Shown: positions 54,024-61,296 of the stretch, piece by piece | How positions within the stretch are numbered: the first letter of the stretch is position 1 | Layout of the letters: every line of letters starts with the position of its first letter | NCBI GenBank assembly: GCA_038316385.1 | Contig: JBBQAN010000007.1 | Coordinates: forward strand, 1-64,000 | Length of the DNA stretch: 64,000 bases | Direction: 5' to 3' | From: SZAS-103 sp038316385 | GTDB taxonomy: Bacteria; Pseudomonadota; Gammaproteobacteria; Xanthomonadales; Xanthomonadaceae | Made by a program: the position numbers and the translations under genes | The notes under the pieces: model-generated | What the model was told of the DNA's origin: nothing | Seen by the model: only the letters and a program-made list of their open reading frames with translations | The model's database searches: none

Positions 54024-55568
54024 ATGGATAACCTGATGCCATTCGCGTCCTTCCCACTGCTGAGCCTGCTGATCTGGGTGCCGATTCTGGGCGGCGCACT
54101 GACGTTGCTGCTCGGCGCGAAGCCGAATACGGCGCGCTGGTTCGCACTGCTGGTCGGGCTGGTCAGCTTTGCGTTAAGCGCATTGCTTTACCAGCGCTAC
54201 GATCACGGCAACGGCCTGATGCAATTCGTCGAACGCCATGCATGGGTGCCGAGTTACCACATCAACTATGCGTTGGGCGTGGACGGCATCTCGGTCGCGC
54301 TGATCGTGCTCACTGCGTTGACCACGGTACTGGTGATCATCGGCGCATGGACGTCGATCACTCAGCGCGTGCATCAATACATGGCATCGTTCCTGATCCT
54401 GCAAGGGGTGATGATCGGCGTGTTCTGCGCGCTCGATGCGATGCTGTTCTACGTGTTCTTCGAGGCGATGCTGATCCCGATGTTCATCATCATCGGCGTG
54501 TGGGGCGGGCCGCGCCGCGTGTATGCGAGCATCAAGTTCTTCCTGTACACATTTCTCGGCTCGATTTTCATGCTAATCGGGCTGATCTTCCTGTACATGA
54601 AATCCGGCAGTTTCGCGCTGGTTGACTGGTATTCGCTGCCGCTGTCGATGCCGGAACAGACATGGCTGTTCTTCGCGTTCCTGATCGCGTTCGCGGTCAA
54701 GGTGCCGATGTTTCCGGTGCATACCTGGTTGCCGGACGCGCACGTCGAGGCGCCGACCGGCGGCTCGGTGATCCTGGCCGCGATCATGCTGAAGATCGGC
54801 GGTTATGGGTTCATCCGGTTTTCGCTGCCGATCCTGCCCGACGCCGGCCAGCACTGGGCATGGCTGATCATCGCGCTATCGCTGATCGCGGTGATCTACA
54901 TCGGTCTGGTCGCTCTGGTGCAGGAGGACATGAAAAAGCTGATCGCGTATTCGTCGATCGCACACATGGGCTTCGTGACGCTGGGAATCTTCATCGGTTT
55001 CGCGCTTGTGCGCGTGGACGGCAACCGCGACGCGACCCAACTCGGTCTGCAAGGTGCGATGGTACAGATGATCTCGCACGGCTTTATTTCCGGGGCGATG
55101 TTCTCCTGCGTCGGCGTGCTGTACGACCGCATGCACACGCGCATGATCCGCGACTACGGCGGCGTGGTGAACACGATGCCGTGGTTCGCGACGCTGTTCG
55201 TGTTCTTCGCGATGGCGAATTCCGGTCTGCCCGGGACATCGGGCTTCGTCGGAGAATTCATGGTGATCCTCGCCACCTTCCAGCAAAACCCGCTGGTCGC
55301 GTTCGGCGCTGCGGCGACGCTCGTGCTCGGTGCGGCCTATACGCTGTGGCTAATCAAGCGGGTGGTGTTCGGCAAGGTCGCCAATGAGCACGTTGCCGAA
55401 TTGCAGGACATCAATTTCCGCGAGGTCATCGTGCTCGGCGTGTTCGCGATCGGTGTGCTGTTGATCGGCGTGTATCCGAAACCGCTGACCGATTTGATGG
55501 GTACGGCGGTCGCGCAGACGACGTCGGAGTTGGCCGTGAGCAAGCTGCAAGCAGCGAAGGTTCGATGA
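54024..55568 (+). CDS. nuoM: NADH-quinone oxidoreductase subunit M
   Basis: This 514-residue antiporter-like subunit shows NYALGVDGISVALIVLT, FFEAMLIPMFIIIGVWGG, KVPMFPVHTWLPDAHVEAPT, MKKLIAYSSIAHMGF and GLPGTSGFVGEFM, all standard. The stop overlaps the nuoN start. Confidence 0.96.
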   Translation: MDNLMPFASFPLLSLLIWVPILGGALTLLLGAKPNTARWFALLVGLVSFALSALLYQRYDHGNGLMQFVERHAWVPSYHINYALGVDGISVALIVLTALTTVLVIIGAWTSITQRVHQYMASFLILQGVMIGVFCALDAMLFYVFFEAMLIPMFIIIGVWGGPRRVYASIKFFLYTFLGSIFMLIGLIFLYMKSGSFALVDWYSLPLSMPEQTWLFFAFLIAFAVKVPMFPVHTWLPDAHVEAPTGGSVILAAIMLKIGGYGFIRFSLPILPDAGQHWAWLIIALSLIAVIYIGLVALVQEDMKKLIAYSSIAHMGFVTLGIFIGFALVRVDGNRDATQLGLQGAMVQMISHGFISGAMFSCVGVLYDRMHTRMIRDYGGVVNTMPWFATLFVFFAMANSGLPGTSGFVGEFMVILATFQQNPLVAFGAAATLVLGAAYTLWLIKRVVFGKVANEHVAELQDINFREVIVLGVFAIGVLLIGVYPKPLTDLMGTAVAQTTSELAVSKLQAAKVR

Positions 55569-57100
55569 TGCAGACGATGATGCCGACTCTCGCTGATCTG
55601 CTGCCGATGCGCCCGGAACTAGCGGTGCTCGGCGGCGCCTGCCTGTTGCTGCTGATCGACATGTTCGCGACCAGTCCGCGCGATCGCGCGATGATGTTCT
55701 GGGTCGCGATCCTGAGTCTCGCTACAGCTGCGTACCTGGTCATCGCCGCCGAACTCGGCAGTCTGATCTGGCTCACCAACTGGACGACGAGCTTGGCGAC
55801 TGGCGGTCGCGTCGGCGCACAAGCGCAGACGGCATTCGCGACGACGGCGACCTTCAACGGCATGTTCGTGCGCGACATGATCGGCGACGTGCTCAAGCTC
55901 GCCATCTGCGCGGTAAGCGCGATCGCATTCGTGTATTCGCGCAGCTATCTGGCCGACCGCAATCTCTCGCGCGGCGCGTTCTACATCCTGTGCATGTTCG
56001 CGATCCTCGGCATGATGCTGCTGGTGTCGGCCGGCAGTCTGGTCACGCTATATCTCGGATTGGAATTGCTCGCGTTGTCGTCTTACGCGCTGGTTGGCAT
56101 GAACCGCGATTCGGCGATTGGCTCGGAAGCGGCGATGAAGTACTTCGTCCTCGGCTCGCTGTCGTCGGGAATGCTGCTGTACGGCATGTCGATGGTGTAC
56201 GGCGCGACCGCTTCGCTGGACCTCAACACGATTTACGCAGCGGCCGGCAACACGCAGGATCATACGATGCTGGTGTTCGGTGTGGTGTTCCTGGTCGTCG
56301 GCATCGCGTTCAAGTTCGGCGCTGCGCCGTTCCACATGTGGCTGCCGGATGTCTATCAGGGCGCGCCGACCATCGTGACCCTGTTCATCGGCTCGGCACC
56401 GAAACTCGCCGCATTCGGAATGGCGTATCGCCTGCTCGAATCAGGCGCCGGCCCGCTATGGGAACACTGGCAACTCATGCTCGCGTGGCTCGCAGTGCTG
56501 TCGCTCGCGATCGGCAATCTGTTCGCGCTGGTGCAGACCAATCTCAAACGCATGCTCGCGTATTCGACGATCTCGCACGTCGGCTTCCTGTTCCTCGGTT
56601 TGTCGAACGCGACGCCAACCGGCTACGCGGCGGCGATGTTCTACGCGATCAGCTACGCATTGATGGCGACCGCCGGCTTCGCCACGCTGATCCTGCTCAG
56701 CAATCGAGGCCACGACGCCGAGGACATCGACGATTTCCGCGGCCTCAACACGCGCAGCCCGTGGCAGGCGCTGCTGGTGCTGTTGATCATGGCGTCGCTG
56801 GCCGGCGTGCCGCCGTTCCTCGGCTTCTGGGCCAAGCTCGCTGTGCTGCGCGCTGCGCTCGATGCGAACATGCTATGGCTCGCGCTGGTCGGCGCGGTGT
56901 TCGCGGTGATCGGCGCGTTCTACTACCTGCGTGTGATCAAGGCGATGTACTTCGATCAGCCCGATGCTGCGCCGAGCGCGCAGATCAACATGGACGCTTC
57001 GCTGCGCTGGATGCTGTCGATTAACGCATTGCTGCTGCTTGCGCTCGGCATCGCGTGGAACCCGATCATGACATGGTGCATGCACGCGTTCGCAGCGTAA
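55565..57100 (+). CDS. nuoN: NADH-quinone oxidoreductase subunit N
   Basis: This 511-residue subunit is the last gene of the nuo operon. KYFVLGSLSSGMLLYGMSM, APFHMWLPDVYQGAPTIV, LKRMLAYSTISHVGFL and LAGVPPFLGFWAKLAV are present. Two ATGs (55565, 55568) are possible. It converges with the diguanylate cyclase gene 24 bases away; no strong terminator hairpin was seen in that short gap. Confidence 0.95.
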   Translation: MMQTMMPTLADLLPMRPELAVLGGACLLLLIDMFATSPRDRAMMFWVAILSLATAAYLVIAAELGSLIWLTNWTTSLATGGRVGAQAQTAFATTATFNGMFVRDMIGDVLKLAICAVSAIAFVYSRSYLADRNLSRGAFYILCMFAILGMMLLVSAGSLVTLYLGLELLALSSYALVGMNRDSAIGSEAAMKYFVLGSLSSGMLLYGMSMVYGATASLDLNTIYAAAGNTQDHTMLVFGVVFLVVGIAFKFGAAPFHMWLPDVYQGAPTIVTLFIGSAPKLAAFGMAYRLLESGAGPLWEHWQLMLAWLAVLSLAIGNLFALVQTNLKRMLAYSTISHVGFLFLGLSNATPTGYAAAMFYAISYALMATAGFATLILLSNRGHDAEDIDDFRGLNTRSPWQALLVLLIMASLAGVPPFLGFWAKLAVLRAALDANMLWLALVGAVFAVIGAFYYLRVIKAMYFDQPDAAPSAQINMDASLRWMLSINALLLLALGIAWNPIMTWCMHAFAA

Positions 57101-57124
57101 AATGCGATCGCGTTGCGCCGACAT

Positions 57125-58921
57125 TCAATTGTTGCCGCCAGCCTTGTTGTCGAAAACCGCGACGCGATTGCGGCCTTCGCGTTTGGCCTGATACAGCGCA
57201 CTGTCGGCGTGCGCCAGCAGTTGCCGCAGATCGTAGCCAGACCAGCGCGCTGCGGCGATCCCGAAGCTGGCCGATACCGGGAAGTCGATGCGGTCGGTTT
57301 CCAGTTCGCACAAGTCGGCGATCGACTTGCGCATCGCCTCGGCCACGTCGGCGGCACGCTCGGGCACGCAGTCGGGCAGCAGGATACCGAATTCCTCGCC
57401 ACCGATCCGGCCGAACACGTCCAGCGATCGTAAGTGCTGTTCGCAAGCGCCGACCGCACGCCGCAGCACTGCGTCGCCGGCTGCATGTCCGTGGGTGTCG
57501 TTGACTTCCTTGAAGTGATCCAGGTCGATCAAGATCGCGCAGACGTCGCGCACCGATTTCGCCGCGTAATCCAGCGCGTGTTCGGAAGCCTCGATGAAAT
57601 GCTGCCGATTGAAAATGCCGGTCAGACCGTCGCGTTGCGCCAGCTTCTGGAACTTGAGTTGCGAACGCTTGGTACGCCAGGAATACAGCACGATCGAACC
57701 CAGCACGGTCAGCAGCAGCAGAGTCAGCAACTTGCCGGCCTCGGCCGCTTTCGCACCGACCTGCTGCTTCAACAGCAAGACTTGGTTCCGCTTGTTCAGA
57801 GTATCGACTTGCAGCTTTTTCTCCCGTACCTGCTGTTTGACCATCTGGTAGGCGAGAGTGCGCGCGCTGGTATCGCTGAGATGGCCCTTGTCGGCGGCGG
57901 TGTATTTTTCGTGCCACGCGAGGGCGGTAGTCGTATCGCCCTTTTGCTTGGCGACTTCATAAAGTACTTGGTAAGCATTCACCAGGGCTTCTGTGTATTC
58001 GTTCCTGATGCCGCCATTGACTGCGCGTTGGGCGTAGTGACTCGCTTGGTCGATATCGCCGGATTTCCAGTAGGCCTGCGCCAGCATCGCATCGGTTCTC
58101 GCGATCGCTTCCGGGTACTGCGTTTTCCGGGTTTCGTCGTAGCTGCCGCCAAGCAGCTTGATCGCATCGTCAGGACGGTTCCTATCGAGATCCATTCTGG
58201 CGATGAACATCCGAATGCTGTTGGCAAAAACTTTTTCGCCGGCTTCTTCACAATTGCGGACAGCCTGCGTCGCTTCGGAATTGTCGAGCGCTGATTTGGC
58301 CGACCTGTACGTGGCCTCGACGATGATGGACTGTCCTTTGCAGATCGCTCCAGTCGAAGACTTTGGAGTCTCGGCGAGCACGCGTTGTGCATAGGCAAGA
58401 GCGAGATCGTACTGCCCCGCCTCGGTGTACTGGTTCGCGGCGATGAAAAAAATCTGCTGGCGAGCGATCGGATCGGACACCTGCGGCAACATCGCAAGCA
58501 CATCATTCAGCTGCGCATAAGCGTTCTCATAACGCGTTGCATTGGTAAGCAGATTGATCGAGGTAGCTTGCGCGCGTGCGCGCAGATTGACGTCCCTGGC
58601 GTCAACAATGATCGCGTTCAATTGCGGGAGAGCCGCCGTGTAGTCGCCCGTATAAGCAGTCTGCCAAGCCTTCAGATAGCGTAGCTGCATCTGCTGCGAT
58701 GCAGACAGTTTCGATGGATCCGCGTCGAGTCGTTGCAAGAGCTCCAAGAATTCGTCGTGCTTGGCTGATTTGATGCTGTCCGCACGCGCCAGCAATTGTG
58801 CGGGATCGTCAGACGAACCGACGACGGGCGCGGTCGCGCAAGCCACCCATGGAAAAAAGCTTGCCGCAACACAAATCCACCCGGCGGCGAGCGCAGGGTG
58901 GAGTTTGCAAATCCTGTGCAT
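57125..58921 (-). CDS. TPR-sensor diguanylate cyclase (GGDEF domain)
   Basis: The protein has 598 residues. A signal sequence (to about residue 30) is followed by a periplasmic helical TPR-like region (about 40-360), a coiled segment, one membrane helix (LLTLLLLTVLGSIVLYSW, about 393-410) and a cytoplasmic GGDEF domain. The active-site motif is GGEEF near residue 506, with RDGLTGIFNRQHF at the domain start. An RSLD five residues before GGEEF is a product-inhibition I-site. All features expected of an active c-di-GMP synthase are present. It starts 3 bases after the stop of the borosin precursor-like gene, so the two are likely cotranscribed. Confidence 0.88.
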   Translation of the reverse strand: MHRICKLHPALAAGWICVAASFFPWVACATAPVVGSSDDPAQLLARADSIKSAKHDEFLELLQRLDADPSKLSASQQMQLRYLKAWQTAYTGDYTAALPQLNAIIVDARDVNLRARAQATSINLLTNATRYENAYAQLNDVLAMLPQVSDPIARQQIFFIAANQYTEAGQYDLALAYAQRVLAETPKSSTGAICKGQSIIVEATYRSAKSALDNSEATQAVRNCEEAGEKVFANSIRMFIARMDLDRNRPDDAIKLLGGSYDETRKTQYPEAIARTDAMLAQAYWKSGDIDQASHYAQRAVNGGIRNEYTEALVNAYQVLYEVAKQKGDTTTALAWHEKYTAADKGHLSDTSARTLAYQMVKQQVREKKLQVDTLNKRNQVLLLKQQVGAKAAEAGKLLTLLLLTVLGSIVLYSWRTKRSQLKFQKLAQRDGLTGIFNRQHFIEASEHALDYAAKSVRDVCAILIDLDHFKEVNDTHGHAAGDAVLRRAVGACEQHLRSLDVFGRIGGEEFGILLPDCVPERAADVAEAMRKSIADLCELETDRIDFPVSASFGIAAARWSGYDLRQLLAHADSALYQAKREGRNRVAVFDNKAGGNN

Positions 58922-58924
58922 CGA

Positions 58925-59185
58925 TCAGGCTGCCTGTGCCCTGATCTCGTCGTCGTCCTTGGATGGTTCGTCTTCATCCTCTTTGCCGGGAAAGAGGTTG
59001 GCGCATACGTTGCTCTTTGCGCCCAGCAACGTTTCGATGTGTGCAGAGTTCTTTCCCAGAATCGCAGCTTGCAGTTCCGGATCGATCTGCGCGCGTGCCA
59101 ACGCGAGTTCGACATCGTTCTGCGTCGCATGACGCAGTGCTGCGTCCTGTCCCATTTTTTCAAGAAAGCCGATCACGTTCGACAT
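58925..59185 (-). CDS. Candidate split-borosin precursor peptide
   Basis: The protein has 86 residues with a GAGAGG ribosome site before the ATG at 59183-59185. Residues 1-55 are helical: NVIGFLEKMGQDAALRHATQ, then VELALARAQIDPELQAAILG, then HIETLLGAK. This length and plan match the helical binding domain of split-borosin precursors. The C-terminus has a hydrophobic patch NVCANLF (59-65), the likely core to be backbone-methylated, then a Lys/Asp/Glu-rich tail (68-82). It lies 249 bases downstream of the methyltransferase gene, on the same strand. The family call rests on the partner enzyme and on shape, so an unrelated small protein cannot be excluded. Confidence 0.65.
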   Translation of the reverse strand: MSNVIGFLEKMGQDAALRHATQNDVELALARAQIDPELQAAILGKNSAHIETLLGAKSNVCANLFPGKEDEDEPSKDDDEIRAQAA

Positions 59186-59434
59186 CGTCCTCTCCCCGGT
59201 TGTTGGTTGTGTCACTGCCCCACCACGATGATCGATGCATGGAGCGGACGCACTGGGCCGAATGCCCATCGCCAATCCCTGCATCGGCATACGGCTGGAA
59301 ACACAAGCCGGTGAACAGGCGTGTGGCTGCCGCATCACTGGATGATACTGCAACCAGACAATTTCCAGCGGTAGTCCCGCAAGCGTGGATGACAGCGTGT
59401 AGGCTGATTTTGGCCGATCCGCCCAGCGCACTAT

Positions 59435-60265
59435 TCAAGGAATTTCTGTCGACAAAAGATCGAGTGCAGCAAGTCGCGCACGAATCTCGTGATTCGGTTC
59501 CAGTGCGCGCACGGGCGGAATCACCACGGTCGCGTGCAAGTCGATATCCATTTCGGTCAACTTGTCGAGCGTCATGCGCTCGATGCGCGGTTGGTGGATT
59601 GGCAACGTCGCGCAACGATAAACGATGACTGCGTGATCGAGCGGATAATCCTGCGCGAGTAGATCCACTAGCACTTGTCGATAGGCTGTGCCCGTCGAGA
59701 AGCGAGCGAGCGATTGGTCGCCGGCAATGCCGACTTGCCACAAGACGAGATAGGCAGTCGGGTCGATGAGACGCTTGTAGAACAGCAGCTGGCTGGCTTC
59801 GTAATGCTGGCAGCCGACCTTGCCCGGGTCGATGCCGAGATCGGCGTACAAACAATCCTCCGCCGAAATGCCGGGCTCCATGTGCGCGGCATAACCCTCG
59901 CTGCGCGCGATCTCGATCGCCTTGTGCGGCGCCCACGCGAACACGCCGGGATGGCCGTAGAACGCGCCGACGACCTTCTTGCCCGCACGCACTTCGGTCA
60001 ACATCGCATCCACCATCTGCCGGTAGGTGTGCATACGCGAGGTGCCTTCGTTGTAATACTGCTGGAGGCTGCGCACATCGTTGTTCATGCCGGCGATCCA
60101 CAATTCGATGATGCCGTCGGACAATCCGGTAAATACGACGTCAGCCTGTTCGATGTGGCTGCGCGAGAGCGGGCAGATGTGCGAGCCGAGGGTCATGCCG
60201 ATTCCGACGCAGACGAGACTGCCGGTGCGTGTTGAGGTGTTGGATTGCAAGCGAAACATCCCCAT
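59435..60265 (-). CDS. Borosin-type peptide alpha-N-methyltransferase (tetrapyrrole methylase fold)
   Basis: This 276-residue SAM-dependent enzyme has the N-terminal GSLVCVGIGMTLGSHI glycine-rich strand of the TP-methylase fold. It carries the borosin-specific blocks: QQYYNEGTSRMHTYRQM (about 68-84, with Arg77 and Tyr81 matching conserved active-site Arg and Tyr of the fungal enzymes), VVGAFYGHPGVFAWAPHKAI (about 98-117, Tyr103), GYAAHMEPGISAEDCLYADL and GIDPGKVGCQHYEASQ. Unlike the fungal OphMA type it has no fused core, so it is a split form acting on a separate peptide. I chose ATG 60265; ATG 60259 is also possible. It is divergent from tRNA-fMet. Confidence 0.83.
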   Translation of the reverse strand: MGMFRLQSNTSTRTGSLVCVGIGMTLGSHICPLSRSHIEQADVVFTGLSDGIIELWIAGMNNDVRSLQQYYNEGTSRMHTYRQMVDAMLTEVRAGKKVVGAFYGHPGVFAWAPHKAIEIARSEGYAAHMEPGISAEDCLYADLGIDPGKVGCQHYEASQLLFYKRLIDPTAYLVLWQVGIAGDQSLARFSTGTAYRQVLVDLLAQDYPLDHAVIVYRCATLPIHQPRIERMTLDKLTEMDIDLHATVVIPPVRALEPNHEIRARLAALDLLSTEIP

Positions 60266-60355
60266 GGTGGGTGGGCGTTGGTCGAGCGATATGGCAACAC
60301 AACGTAAAGTTTGGCGTGTCCCCCGTGCACAATACCTATTCTGCAAGGCTCGGTC

Positions 60356-60384
60356 TTGCAAAGACTCACCCAAATCCGCATAAT
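60356..60384 (+). promoter_or_regulatory. Promoter of the initiator tRNA gene
   Basis: TTGCAA (60356-60361) and CATAAT (60379-60384) are separated by exactly 17 bases. The tRNA begins 15 bases after the -10, leaving a short 5' leader, as expected for a stable RNA promoter. Confidence 0.65.
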
Positions 60385-60398
60385 CGGCGTTCTACTGC

Positions 60399-60475
60399 TG
60401 CGGGGTGGAGCAGTCTGGCAGCTCGTCGGGCTCATAACCCGAAGGTCGCAGGTTCAAATCCTGCCCCCGCTACCA
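60399..60475 (+). tRNA. Initiator tRNA-fMet (CAT)
   Basis: This is a 77-base tRNA with anticodon loop CTCATAA on a stem GGG/CCC, the three G-C pairs that mark initiator tRNAs. The body closely matches the E. coli initiator. Positions 1 and 72 are both T, so the end is unpaired (U-U) as initiators require, although C-A is the usual mismatch. CCA is encoded. It stands before rimP, like metY of E. coli. Confidence 0.95.
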
Positions 60476-60488
60476 GCTCGGTGACGGA

Positions 60489-60511
60489 AAGCCTCCACGT
60501 GAGGCTTTTTT
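60489..60511 (+). terminator. Intrinsic terminator after tRNA-fMet
   Basis: AAGCCTC and GAGGCTT form a 7-base stem over a 5-base loop CACGT, followed by a T-run. It sits 14 bases after the tRNA end. Confidence 0.8.
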
Positions 60512-60607
60512 GTTTCTGCAAGCTGGGGTTTGTTTCATTGCAGTTGTTGCACGCTGGTCTCGCGTTGGCTGGGCATCGCCATTGCACCGGAAGCTGGAAA
60601 TACCGGA

Positions 60608-60635
60608 GGGGCCATTGCGGCCCCTTTGTGTTTTT
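60608..60635 (+). terminator. Second hairpin with T-rich tail before rimP
   Basis: GGGGCC and GGCCCC pair over the loop ATTGC and are followed by TTTGTGTTTTT. It lies 50 bases before the rimP start and could act as a second terminator or as an attenuator for rimP-nusA-infB. The 209 bases between the tRNA and rimP hold no gene. Confidence 0.65.
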
Positions 60636-60684
60636 CGGGGTCGTGTTGATATCCGATTCTTGAACGCGTTTACCGGAGCTTGTT

Positions 60685-61296
60685 GTGTCGAACCGCGCCA
60701 CCGACATTGCCACCATGCTCACGCCGAGCATCGAAGCCTTACAGCTAGAACTGCTGGGGATCGAGCTTGCTGCGTCGGGCGCGCACGCGCTGTTGCGGCT
60801 GTACATCGACGCCCCGGGCCGCATCGTGGCAATCGAGGATTGCGAAGCGGTGAGCCGCGAAGTATCGGCGGTGCTGGATATCAACGATCCGATCACATCG
60901 CAATACACGCTTGAAGTCTCGTCGCCGGGCCTCGATCGTCCACTGTTCACCGCAGCGCAATTTGCGAAACACATCGGCGAAAGGGTCAAGCTGATGTTGC
61001 AGATTCCATTCGATGGACGCCGTCGTTTGCAGGGCGTCATCGTCGGCGTGGATGGCGACACAATCGCATTGCGGGTAGATGCTGCCGAGTTGTCGCTGCA
61101 ACACGCGAACATCGAAAAAGCGCGGCTGGTCCCAGACTGGGCCGCATTGGGATTGGCGCCTGAGAAGCCCGCACCCGGCAAGGGCAAGACGCCGCGTAAA
61201 CAGGGCCCGCCTCACAAGGGTCGCCCACGCCCACCCGTCCAATCAATCAACGACAACGGAGCGGATCAGCCGCCCGTCACGGAGCAGAAACAATGA
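60685..61296 (+). CDS. rimP: Ribosome maturation factor RimP
   Basis: The protein has 203 residues and starts with GTG after a GGAG site. It assists 30S subunit assembly. LLGIELAASGAHALLRLYID, IEDCEAVSREVSAVLD and YTLEVSSPGLDRPLFT are the family blocks. About 50 extra C-terminal residues, rich in Lys, Pro and Gly, extend it beyond the usual 150-160. It overlaps nusA by 4 bases. Confidence 0.94.
   Translation: MSNRATDIATMLTPSIEALQLELLGIELAASGAHALLRLYIDAPGRIVAIEDCEAVSREVSAVLDINDPITSQYTLEVSSPGLDRPLFTAAQFAKHIGERVKLMLQIPFDGRRRLQGVIVGVDGDTIALRVDAAELSLQHANIEKARLVPDWAALGLAPEKPAPGKGKTPRKQGPPHKGRPRPPVQSINDNGADQPPVTEQKQ

Noticed and set aside
57125..58921. Reading the diguanylate cyclase as a lipoprotein (VAC near residue 28)
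   Set aside because: The position before the VAC is Trp, a poor lipobox, and the protein has a later membrane helix.
59435..60265. Calling the methyltransferase a cobalamin or sirohaem biosynthesis enzyme
   Set aside because: No other cobalamin or sirohaem genes are near, and the HTYRQM and FYGHPGVF blocks are those of peptide backbone methyltransferases.
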